Shown: in pieces, positions 1 to 5,626 of the stretch
How positions within the stretch are numbered: position 1 is the stretch's first letter
Layout: every line of letters starts with the position of its first letter
DNA from: Anaerolineae bacterium
GTDB taxonomy: Bacteria; Chloroflexota; Anaerolineae; Aggregatilineales; Phototrophicaceae
Assembly: GCA_020848855.1 (NCBI GenBank)
Contig: JADLHH010000639.1
Location: forward strand, 1 to 6,566
Direction of reading: 5' to 3'
DNA length: 6,566 bases
Position numbers and translations under genes: made by a program
The notes under the pieces: model-generated
Seen by the model: the letters and a program-made list of their open reading frames with translations, nothing else
Databases searched by the model: none
What the model was told of the DNA's origin: nothing

Positions 1-24
1 AACGCCGAATAAGTTCGATCATAC

Positions 25-64
25 AAAAAAGGGCGACCCACTGTTCAGTGGGTCGCCCTTTTTT
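25..64. terminator. Symmetric intrinsic terminator
   Basis: The two 19-base arms (25-43 and 46-64) are exact reverse complements around a 2-base centre. The core is GC-rich (GGGCGACCCACTG), flanked by six A on the left and six T on the right, so it reads as a rho-independent terminator on both strands. It lies 20 bp beyond the stop codon of the minus-strand gene at 85-300 and would end that transcript. It could equally end a plus-strand gene arriving from the left of the window. Confidence 0.93.
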
Positions 65-84
65 GTCCTTCGAAGTGGTTGGAT

Positions 85-300
85 TTAGCTTTTCGGCTTG
101 GTGGTGCGCCGGGCGCGTGGCTTTTTCGCCGGGGCTGATCCTTCGCCGGGCGCATCGGTGGCTTTGGGAGTGGATTTGGTGGTGCGCCGGTGATACGGGC
201 GTCCGGCTAGGATTGCCGCGAGGTCGGCGTCGGCTTGGGCGTCGCTGGCAGCGACTTTGCGAGCAATTTCGGCAAGAAAATCACTACCTGTGTCAGACAT
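85..300 (-). CDS. Small protein with basic Lys/Arg/Pro tail, function unknown
   Basis: A 71-residue protein of unrecognised family. Residues 1-33 are acidic and probably helical (MSDTGSDFLAEI then an Ala/Asp-rich stretch). Residues 34-71 are strongly basic and low in complexity, with Lys, Arg, Pro, Thr and Ala, and contain RRTTK twice (from about residues 38 and 64). This recalls the flexible nucleic-acid-binding tails of histone H1-like proteins, but that is composition only. I chose the ATG at 300 because GAGGT lies 5 bases upstream; an ATG at 312 and one at 432 are in frame but have poorer or no ribosome binding sites. A perfect TATAAT on the minus strand at 349-344 and the terminator at 25-64 bracket it as a single-gene unit, which supports it being real. 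It is divergent from ada, but a link to alkylation repair is only speculation. Confidence 0.66.
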   Translation of the reverse strand: MSDTGSDFLAEIARKVAASDAQADADLAAILAGRPYHRRTTKSTPKATDAPGEGSAPAKKPRARRTTKPKS

Positions 301-343
301 GGTGTACCTCATACCAGGAACAGATGCTCCCTTTTCAACCTCT

Positions 344-372
344 ATTATACCGCATCGCCGACCGTTTAACCT
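344..372 (-). promoter_or_regulatory. Candidate promoter of the small basic-tail gene
   Basis: The minus strand carries an exact TATAAT at 349-344, about 44 bases upstream of the chosen start codon at 300. No good -35 box is seen: the best options are AGGTTA with a 17-base spacer or GTTAAA with a 15-base spacer, both weak. Transcription would begin near 337 and give a leader of about 37 bases containing the GAGGT ribosome binding site. Confidence 0.5.
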
Positions 373-439
373 GATGACGGTGGCAGATCGGTGGGATAAT
401 GCAGGGTGAGTGAGTGAAATATCCCTGTGCATTTTTCGG

Positions 440-468
440 TGGAACTCCGCGACTGGCTCCCGTACAAT
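440..468 (+). promoter_or_regulatory. Candidate ada promoter
   Basis: TACAAT at 463-468 matches the -10 consensus at five of six positions. A weak -35 (TGGAAC, 440-445) sits 17 bases upstream. Transcription would begin near 475, leaving a leader of about 32 bases before the ada start at 507. I saw no copy of the Escherichia coli Ada box (AAAGCGCA core) here; a weak -35 is expected at promoters that need an activator. Confidence 0.4.
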
Positions 469-506
469 GAGAGAGTCTGAACGGGATAGAACGAACGGGT
501 GCTGCC

Positions 507-1592
507 ATGAACCGACTGCCGCCAGTTGACGAAATGATCCGCGCGTACCAGGCTAGCGATGTGTCTTATGACGGCGTGTTCTTTCTGGGCGTGCGCACGA
601 CCGGCATTTTCTGCCGTCCGTCGTGCCCGGCGCGCAAGCCGTACCCGAAAAACGTCGAATTCTTCGCTACGGCACAGGAAGCGCTGTTCGCCGGATACCG
701 CCCATGCAAGCGCTGCCGCCCCACCGAGACTGTTGGGGCAGCGCCTGAATGGGTGGGCGACCTGCTCGCCGATGTCGAGCGCGACCCGTCGCTGCGGCTG
801 AAGGACGAGGATTTGCGGGCGCGCGGGCTGGACCCGGCAAGCGTCCGGCGCTTTTTCCTCAAGCGCTACGGGCAAACGTTCCACGCCTATGCGCGGGCGC
901 AGCGGCTTGGCAAAGCGTTCGAGGCGCTTCAGAACTGCGCGAAGCTCGACGACGTGGCACTCGGCTATGGCTACGATTCGCACAGCGGCTTTCGCGAGGC
1001 GTTCGGGCGGCTGTTCGGGCAGGCGCCGGGGCAAAGCCGGAACGGGGCGTGCATCCTCGTGTCGTGGATCGAGACGCCGCTCGGCGTTATGGTCGCCGGG
1101 GCGACGGACGAGGGAGTCTGCCTGCTGGAATTCGCCGACCGCCAGATTCTCGATGAACAGTTCGTGACGCTGCAAAAGTGGTTCGCCCGCCCGATTCTCC
1201 CCGGTCAGAACGAGCATCTGATCCGGCTGCAGGCGGAACTGGCGGAATACTTCGCCGGGACGCGCCGCCAGTTCGACGTGCCGCTGGTGTATCCCGGCAC
1301 GCCGTTCCAAAGCCGGGTGTGGGACGCGCTGCTGAATATCCCGTATGGCGACACGCGCTCGTATCAACAGGTGGCGGCGCTGCTCGACGCGCCGAACGCG
1401 CCGCGCGCCGTCGGGCACGCCAACAGCCTGAACCGTATCGCCATCGTCATCCCGTGCCACCGGGTCGTCAACAAGGACGGCGAACTGGGCGGATACGGCG
1501 GCGGCTTGTGGCGCAAGCAGCTTCTGCTCGATCTCGAACGCGGCGAGCGCGCCTTCGAGCAGCCGCCTGCCGATATGGTGGTCGCCACGTAA
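507..1592 (+). CDS. ada: Ada: bifunctional DNA alkyl-transferase and transcriptional regulator
   Basis: A full-length Ada protein of 361 residues (E. coli Ada has 354). It removes methyl groups irreversibly from DNA phosphotriesters and from O6-methylguanine/O4-methylthymine, taking them onto its own cysteines. The N-terminal zinc domain (about 8-75) keeps all four cysteines: C36 and C40 in FCRPSC, C67 and C70 in PCKRC; C36 corresponds to the phosphotriester acceptor. An AraC-type helix-turn-helix domain follows (about 95-180), then the MGMT domain (about 185-348) with GTPFQSRVW, the RAVGHANSLN segment and the active-site IPCHRV (C317). In the family, methylation of the N-terminal cysteine turns the protein into an activator, often of its own gene; autoregulation here is inferred. 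The ATG at 507 has only a weak ribosome binding site (GGGT, 6 bases upstream), but the reading starts just where Ada proteins do. An intrinsic terminator follows at 1631-1667, so it is probably monocistronic. Confidence 0.95.
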   Translation: MNRLPPVDEMIRAYQASDVSYDGVFFLGVRTTGIFCRPSCPARKPYPKNVEFFATAQEALFAGYRPCKRCRPTETVGAAPEWVGDLLADVERDPSLRLKDEDLRARGLDPASVRRFFLKRYGQTFHAYARAQRLGKAFEALQNCAKLDDVALGYGYDSHSGFREAFGRLFGQAPGQSRNGACILVSWIETPLGVMVAGATDEGVCLLEFADRQILDEQFVTLQKWFARPILPGQNEHLIRLQAELAEYFAGTRRQFDVPLVYPGTPFQSRVWDALLNIPYGDTRSYQQVAALLDAPNAPRAVGHANSLNRIAIVIPCHRVVNKDGELGGYGGGLWRKQLLLDLERGERAFEQPPADMVVAT

Positions 1593-1604
1593 GTCCGCCG
1601 CGAT

Positions 1605-1633
1605 TCGGCGTTCGCCGGGGTTCCGGGCATAAT
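1605..1633 (+). promoter_or_regulatory. Weak candidate promoter for the aldo-keto reductase gene
   Basis: CATAAT at 1628-1633 matches five of six -10 bases, but no convincing -35 is present about 17 bases upstream. It is notable because transcription from it would begin near 1640, inside the first arm of the ada terminator hairpin. Such a transcript would lack part of the stem and so escape termination. This is inference from position. Confidence 0.27.
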
Positions 1634-1667
1634 CAGGCGCACACCATTCGTGTGCGTCTGATTTTTT
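1631..1667 (+). terminator. Intrinsic terminator after ada
   Basis: Arms 1631-1644 and 1650-1663 pair over 14 bp with a single G-U wobble around a 5-base loop (CATTC), and the last Ts of the stem run into a T-tract (1662-1667). It lies 39 bp beyond the ada stop codon. The T-run ends only two bases before the GGAG ribosome binding site of the next gene (1670-1673). Confidence 0.85.
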
Positions 1668-1679
1668 GTGGAGACCCCA

Positions 1680-2693
1680 ATGACCGTACCCGTCGATCCC
1701 GAATACCGCGCCGCGTCACACCGCTATGATGGCAGGATGCCCTACATCCGCTCCGGGCGCAGCGGCTTGAAGCTCCCGGCGATCTCGCTGGGGCTGTGGC
1801 ACAACTTCAGCGGCGTCGACCCGCTCGAACATTCGCGTGCCATGCTGCGCCGCGCCTTCGACCTCGGCATCACCCATTTCGACCTCGCCAACAATTACGG
1901 TCCGCCGCCCGGCTCGGCAGAGGAAACCTTCGGGCAAATCCTTCGCAAGGATTTTCTGCCGTACCGCGACGAATTGATCATCTCGACCAAAGCCGGGTAC
2001 TACATGTGGGATGGTCCATACGGCGAATGGGGGTCGCGCAAGTATCTGCTGTCCAGCCTCGACCAGAGCCTTAAGCGCATGGGGCTGGAATACGTCGATA
2101 TCTTCTACAGCCATCGTTACGACCCGGAGACGCCGCTCGAAGAGACCATGAGCGCGCTCGACGCGGCGGTGCGGCAGGGCAAGGCGCTGTACGTCGGCAT
2201 TTCCAATTACCGGGCGGAGCAGACCCGGCAGGCAGCCCGAATCCTGCGCGAGCTGGGGACGCCGTGCCTGATCAATCAGGTGAGCTACAGCATCCTGAAC
2301 CGCTGGGTGGAAGCCGACGGGTTGCTCGACGCCGCGCACGAACAGGGCGTCGGGCTGATCTTCTTTTCGCCGCTGGCGCAGGGGCGGCTGTCGGATCGCT
2401 ACCTGAACGGCATCCCGGATGATTCGCGGGCGGGCAGGGACAAACGCTTTTTGAAGCCGGAGCAGATCACGTCCGAGTATCTGGCGCAGGCGCGGCGGCT
2501 GAACGAGATCGCGCAGGAGCGCGGGCAAACGCTGGCGGAGATGGCGCTGGCGTGGGTGCTGCGTCACCCGGCGGCGACTTCGGCGCTGATCGGTGCAAGC
2601 TCGGTTGAACAGATCGAGGATGACGCGGCGGCGGTCAGGAAGCGGACGTTCACCGACGCCGAACTCCAGGCGATTGACGCGGCAGTGGCGTGA
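1680..2693 (+). CDS. gpr: YghZ/Gpr-type aldo-keto reductase (L-glyceraldehyde 3-phosphate reductase family)
   Basis: A 337-residue NAD(P)H-dependent aldo-keto reductase of the AKR14/YghZ group. Long stretches match E. coli YghZ as I remember it: SLGLWHNF, GITHFDLANNYGPPPGSAEE, DELIISTKAGY, SRKYLL-SLDQSLKRMGLEYVDIFYSHR, GKALYVGIS and YLNGIPDDSR. The catalytic tetrad is visible as D68, Y73, K104 and H145; the C-terminal LIGASSVEQIEDD segment (about 303-315) is the usual NADP phosphate-binding region. The E. coli enzyme reduces L-glyceraldehyde 3-phosphate and methylglyoxal, so a cytoplasmic carbonyl-detoxifying role is likely; the true substrate cannot be read from sequence. I chose ATG 1680 because GGAG lies 6 bases upstream; a GTG at 1668 would start inside the terminator. 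The gene converges on marR with a gap of only 20 bp and no obvious terminator between. Confidence 0.92.
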   Translation: MTVPVDPEYRAASHRYDGRMPYIRSGRSGLKLPAISLGLWHNFSGVDPLEHSRAMLRRAFDLGITHFDLANNYGPPPGSAEETFGQILRKDFLPYRDELIISTKAGYYMWDGPYGEWGSRKYLLSSLDQSLKRMGLEYVDIFYSHRYDPETPLEETMSALDAAVRQGKALYVGISNYRAEQTRQAARILRELGTPCLINQVSYSILNRWVEADGLLDAAHEQGVGLIFFSPLAQGRLSDRYLNGIPDDSRAGRDKRFLKPEQITSEYLAQARRLNEIAQERGQTLAEMALAWVLRHPAATSALIGASSVEQIEDDAAAVRKRTFTDAELQAIDAAVA

Positions 2694-2713
2694 CAAACAG
2701 CTTGGGCGCGGGA

Positions 2714-3181
2714 TTAGAACGCCGAGTCGCGCTCGTCCCGCGCTTCGACATCGCTAGCCAGCGCCGTCTGCAGCAGGCTCATCGCCCGGCGGATGACGGC
2801 TTTATCATCTTCGGTTAGCCGCTCCAGAAGCTCGGAAATGCGGTCGAGCATATGATTCTGCGCGCGGTCGTACTCCTGCTGCCCGGCGTCAGTCAGGCGC
2901 AGGAGCGACTGCCGGCGGTCTTTCGGGTCGGCGGTGCGCGAAACCCACCCACGCTCGACCAGCGTCTGCACCAGTTCGCCCGCCGACTGGAAGCTGACTC
3001 GCCGCTTGCGGGCGATGTCGCTGACCGTCAGCGGCGACTGATTCAGATAGGACAAAACTCGAAACTGGGGCATGGTGGTATCTTCGCCTGCTTCCCGGCG
3101 CAGCTCGACGATCATCACCCGATTCAGCATCGGCAGGATTGAGAGCAGGTCATGGGCAGTTTCATGCGACGTTGACGACAT
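2714..3181 (-). CDS. MarR-family transcriptional regulator
   Basis: A 155-residue winged helix-turn-helix protein of normal MarR length. The N-terminal helix (about 5-35) is a dimerisation element. Residues 51-75 (LTVSDIARKRRVSFQSAGELVQ in two pieces) form the DNA-reading helix-turn-helix. The wing carries the family signature around residues 81-96 (RTADPKDRR then LLRLT), with the conserved Asp-x-Arg at D88-R90. The C-terminal helices (about 98-140) complete the dimer interface. There is no cysteine, so it is not an OhrR-type thiol sensor; the ligand is unknown. The ATG at 3181 is preceded by AAGGG nine bases upstream. It is divergent from the GH172 gene, and a two-fold symmetric repeat lies just upstream of its own start, so it most likely represses itself and may control the divergent pair. 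Confidence 0.9.
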   Translation of the reverse strand: MSSTSHETAHDLLSILPMLNRVMIVELRREAGEDTTMPQFRVLSYLNQSPLTVSDIARKRRVSFQSAGELVQTLVERGWVSRTADPKDRRQSLLRLTDAGQQEYDRAQNHMLDRISELLERLTEDDKAVIRRAMSLLQTALASDVEARDERDSAF

Positions 3182-3196
3182 CGTGTCAGCCCTTTC

Positions 3197-3227
3197 AACA
3201 GGCTACCTGATATTCAGGATACCTGTT
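3197..3227. promoter_or_regulatory. Probable MarR operator: paired CAGG-N3-CCTG palindromes
   Basis: Two copies of the dyad CAGG-N3-CCTG (3199-3209 and 3215-3225) are separated by 5 bases. The whole 31-bp block is itself two-fold symmetric: AACAGG at the left end mirrors CCTGTT at the right, and CCTGA (3206-3210) mirrors TCAGG (3214-3218). The copies are 16 bp centre to centre. The block lies 16 bp upstream of the marR start codon, where a MarR-family autorepressor usually binds, and 41 bp left of the -35 box of the divergent GH172 promoter. Confidence 0.72.
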
Positions 3228-3241
3228 TTTTCTCCAATGAG

Positions 3242-3261
3242 ATGAGAAGAAAATGAGAAGA
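3242..3261 (+). repeat. Two 9-bp direct repeats upstream of the GH172 promoter
   Basis: ATGAGAAGA occurs at 3242-3250 and again at 3253-3261, 11 bp apart, about one helical turn. A shorter copy (ATGAG) precedes them at 3237. The second copy ends 7 bp before the -35 box at 3269. The spacing on one DNA face suits an activator site, but a purine-rich chance repeat is possible. Confidence 0.4.
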
Positions 3262-3268
3262 TCCCATA

Positions 3269-3297
3269 TTGCCATCACCGACTAGATAGGGTATAGG
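3269..3297 (+). promoter_or_regulatory. Sigma-70-type promoter of the GH172 unit
   Basis: TTGCCA (3269-3274, five of six -35 bases) and TATAGG (3292-3297, four of six -10 bases) are separated by exactly 17 bp. Transcription would start near 3304, giving a leader of about 31 bases that includes the AGGA ribosome binding site at 3324-3327, seven bases before the ATG at 3335. Confidence 0.65.
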
Positions 3298-3334
3298 TTG
3301 TCCCGGTATCGGAGCAACTCAACAGGACGAAATT

Positions 3335-4414
3335 ATGTTTGATGGACTGCATCTTCATCTGGGCAATCTGTCGCGGCTTTCCAACGCCGTGACGCGCTCG
3401 ATCAGCGCCGAAAATTATCAGGGCGAAAAGGGCAAAGGCGGCATGGCGGTCGAGGGCAACGCCTCCGAAGCTGCTCGCTATCTGGGGCAGGGATGGAAAG
3501 TCAATCCCTACATCAATATCGCCCCGCACGAAACCGCGACCCTGGCTGATATTGACGGGTCTGGCGCTATTCAGCAAATCTGGCTGACAGTTCACCCGCA
3601 GTGGTGGCGCAAGCTGATCTTCCGTTTCTACTGGGACGGCGAAGAAACGCCCTCGGTCGAAGTGCCGCTCGGCGACTTTTTCTGCAATGGCTGGGGCGTG
3701 CGCTGCAACGTCAGTTCGCTGCCGGTCGCGGTCAACCCGGCGGGCGGCTTCAACTCGTACTGGGAGATGCCATTCCGCAAGCACGCGCGCATCACGGTAG
3801 AAAACATGACCGACGAAGCCATTCACGGCTTGTACTACCAGATCAACTACACGCTCACCGACGTGCCGGACGATGTCGCCTACTTCCACGCCCAGTGGCG
3901 GCGCAGCAACCCGCTGCCGTACAAGACGGTGCATACGCTGGTCGACGGCATCAAGGGGCAGGGGCACTACGTCGGCACGTATATCGCCTGGGGCGTCAAC
4001 AACAACGGCTGGTGGGGCGAAGGCGAAATCAAATTCTACATGGACGGCGACGGCGAGTTCCCGACGATTTGCGGCACGGGGACGGAAGACTACTTCGGCG
4101 GCGCGTGGAACTTCGAGCAGCCGCAGGGGGAATACTGCGTGTTCTCGTCGCCGTTTTCGGGAATGCCGCAGGTGATCAAGCCGGACGGCTTGTATCAGAG
4201 CCAGCAGCGCTTCGGCTTGTACCGCTGGCACGTCATGGACCCCGTCCGCTTTCAGCAGGATTTGCGAGTGACGATTCAGGCGCTCGGCTGGCGTAAATTC
4301 CAGGGCTACCTGCCGCTGCAGGACGACATCGCTTCGACCGTCTTCTGGTATCAGTCCGAGCCGCACGCGCCGTTCCCGGCGCTGCCGGAATTCTACAAGA
4401 TCGACGTGACGTAG
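3335..4414 (+). CDS. DUF2961 / glycoside hydrolase family 172 protein
   Basis: A 359-residue protein of the DUF2961 family, now glycoside hydrolase family GH172. Characterised members act on alpha-D-fructofuranosides (difructose dianhydride I) or D-arabinofuranosides and have a double jelly-roll fold. Family hallmarks seen here are the early GNASEAARYLGQGWKVNP segment (about 41-58), IQQIWLT (79-85), the strand with FYWDGEETPSVEVPLGDFF (98-116), the GHYVGTYIAW block (210-219), GEGEIKFYMDGD (228-239) and GTGTEDYFGGAW (247-258). The most likely catalytic acids are E251 in GTGTED and a glutamate in GEGE (E229 or E231); this assignment is from motif position. No signal peptide is present, so it acts on an internalised sugar or glycoside in the cytoplasm. 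The start is supported by AGGA seven bases upstream and a good promoter. It leads a tight pair with the gene 9 bp downstream and is divergent from marR. Substrate unknown. Confidence 0.88.
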   Translation: MFDGLHLHLGNLSRLSNAVTRSISAENYQGEKGKGGMAVEGNASEAARYLGQGWKVNPYINIAPHETATLADIDGSGAIQQIWLTVHPQWWRKLIFRFYWDGEETPSVEVPLGDFFCNGWGVRCNVSSLPVAVNPAGGFNSYWEMPFRKHARITVENMTDEAIHGLYYQINYTLTDVPDDVAYFHAQWRRSNPLPYKTVHTLVDGIKGQGHYVGTYIAWGVNNNGWWGEGEIKFYMDGDGEFPTICGTGTEDYFGGAWNFEQPQGEYCVFSSPFSGMPQVIKPDGLYQSQQRFGLYRWHVMDPVRFQQDLRVTIQALGWRKFQGYLPLQDDIASTVFWYQSEPHAPFPALPEFYKIDVT

Positions 4415-4423
4415 GGGCGGGCG

Positions 4424-5581
4424 GTGGACTGGCTCGGCGAACCGGCGGCGGCGGAACGTTTGCGTGACGCTCGGCTGGTCAGCGCGGAGTTCATGTACAA
4501 GCCGCGCCCCGCCGAGCCGCGCGCGCGCCGCGTGTTCGATTACGCGCTGGTGTCGCGCCTGAACGAATTGAGCCAGCACCAACCGGCGGCGGTCGTCCTG
4601 ATCTGCGACAGCGAAGCGACCGCCGCTTCGTTTGCCGACCTGCCGGCGGCGTATCCCCACCTGCGTTTTGCGGCGGTGGCGGCGAACCCGGAGCTGGTGG
4701 CGGATACCCGGTCAGACACGCCCGCCCGCTGCGGCTGGGACGACCCCGACGGCTGGCATCGCTATAACCTGACCGACCGCTGGGCGCGCATCCTCTGCGC
4801 ACTGGAGATCGCCCGGCAAATCCCTGCGCCCGGCTGGCTGATCATGCCCGCGCACGATGCGGTGTGGGGGCGAGGGCTGCTCCGGCTGCTGATGGGCATC
4901 AGCGAGGGCGGCGCGCAGAACGGGCTGCCCGCCGCCGTCAGCCCGTACACGCCGTACCAGCACTCGGCAGTTCCCGGCGCGGACATCCCGCACGAGATCA
5001 TCGCCGCGCTCAACGCCGCTTTCGGGCGCGATTCAGGGCTGCGCTGGCGGCTGCGCTCCGGGAATTATCAGGCGTTCTGGGGCAAAACCGGGCTGCTGCC
5101 GTTCGGCATGAGCGACACGGTGCTGCGCAGCGCCGACAAGGCGAGCTGGGAAGACGATCTCGAAATCGACCGAGTGCTGCATGACGCGGGCTTTGGCGCG
5201 CGCTGCCGCTGGGTCGGCAATCCGTCACTCTATCGTCAGGCGCTGCCGGTGTTCGACCGCGCCGGGCTGCGCGCCGTGATCGACCGGACGCTGCACTATT
5301 CGCTGCCGATCCCCGGCGACACCAGCCTGCTGACCCGCCCGCTGGACGCGCTCGGCAAGCTGCGGCGGCTGCTCGACCCCGGCTTTGCGCGGGCGCTGGC
5401 GCTGTCCGAAGCGATCACCGCCGAATGTCAGGCAGAAATCGCCGGGCGGCTGGCACGGTACGGGATGTCGTGGGTGGACTGGGGCGCGTACCGCTACGTG
5501 GCGCAGGTGGGCGACCCGCACGTCCAGGTGTGGAGATATCAGCCGGAAACACCAGTCTGGAAGTCTGCGTCTGTCGTGTGA
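4424..5581 (+). CDS. Uncharacterised 385-aa protein, possibly GT-A-like glycosyltransferase
   Basis: I do not recognise this family. Its layout weakly resembles a GT-A glycosyltransferase: an Arg-rich region and YALVSRLNEL (about 40-49), a hydrophobic strand VVLICDSEA (57-65), a helix leading to PGWLIMPAHDAVW (136-148), where an acidic pair would normally bind the metal-nucleotide sugar, and later KASWEDDLEIDRVLHDAGF (239-257), like the Glu-Asp segment of GT2 enzymes. The canonical DxD is replaced by HD (144-145), so this is a hypothesis. No signal peptide or membrane segment is seen. The start is GTG at 4424, with a GGGG ribosome binding site overlapping the stop of the GH172 gene and 6 bases upstream; an ATG at 4493 is possible but its Shine-Dalgarno spacing is only three bases. 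With a gap of 9 bp it is almost certainly co-transcribed and translationally linked with the GH172 gene, which suggests a role with the same sugar. Confidence 0.78.
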   Translation: MDWLGEPAAAERLRDARLVSAEFMYKPRPAEPRARRVFDYALVSRLNELSQHQPAAVVLICDSEATAASFADLPAAYPHLRFAAVAANPELVADTRSDTPARCGWDDPDGWHRYNLTDRWARILCALEIARQIPAPGWLIMPAHDAVWGRGLLRLLMGISEGGAQNGLPAAVSPYTPYQHSAVPGADIPHEIIAALNAAFGRDSGLRWRLRSGNYQAFWGKTGLLPFGMSDTVLRSADKASWEDDLEIDRVLHDAGFGARCRWVGNPSLYRQALPVFDRAGLRAVIDRTLHYSLPIPGDTSLLTRPLDALGKLRRLLDPGFARALALSEAITAECQAEIAGRLARYGMSWVDWGAYRYVAQVGDPHVQVWRYQPETPVWKSASVV

Positions 5582-5587
5582 TACAAT
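5579..5587 (+). promoter_or_regulatory. Extended -10 promoter of efp
   Basis: TG-A-TACAAT (5579-5587) is an extended -10 element with five of six -10 bases, and its TGA is also the stop codon of the preceding gene. No clear -35 is present at 17 bp, as is common for extended -10 promoters. Transcription would begin near 5594, leaving an AT-rich leader of about 33 bases before the efp start, so efp need not depend on the upstream GH172 unit. Confidence 0.5.
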
Positions 5588-5626
5588 TATGATCAACAAG
5601 AATAAGTGATATGAAAAGCGAGTAGT

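Noticed and set aside
48..374. Plus-strand open frame of 108 codons over the small basic-tail gene
   Set aside because: Begins inside the terminator, no ribosome binding site, Trp/Arg-rich translation; the opposite strand has promoter, ribosome binding site and terminator in order.
301..432. N-terminal extension of the small gene up to an ATG at 432
   Set aside because: It would include the TATAAT promoter and AT-rich leader as coding sequence; the GAGGT 5 bases before the ATG at 300 favours the shorter protein.
421..506. E. coli-type Ada box upstream of ada
   Set aside because: Looked for an AAAGCGCA-like core and did not find one; any operator here has a different sequence.
366..1460. Minus-strand open frame of 364 codons across ada
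   Set aside because: Composition typical of antisense to a GC-rich gene; the plus strand is a complete Ada with all catalytic cysteines.
1716..2696. Minus-strand open frame of 326 codons across the aldo-keto reductase
   Set aside because: No recognisable domain; full overlap with a well conserved reductase on the plus strand.
3275..4660. Long minus-strand open frame (461 codons) across the GH172 gene
   Set aside because: Antisense shadow of a GC-rich gene: Arg/Val/Ala/Asp-rich translation with no motif, while the plus strand has clear DUF2961 motifs, a promoter and a ribosome binding site.
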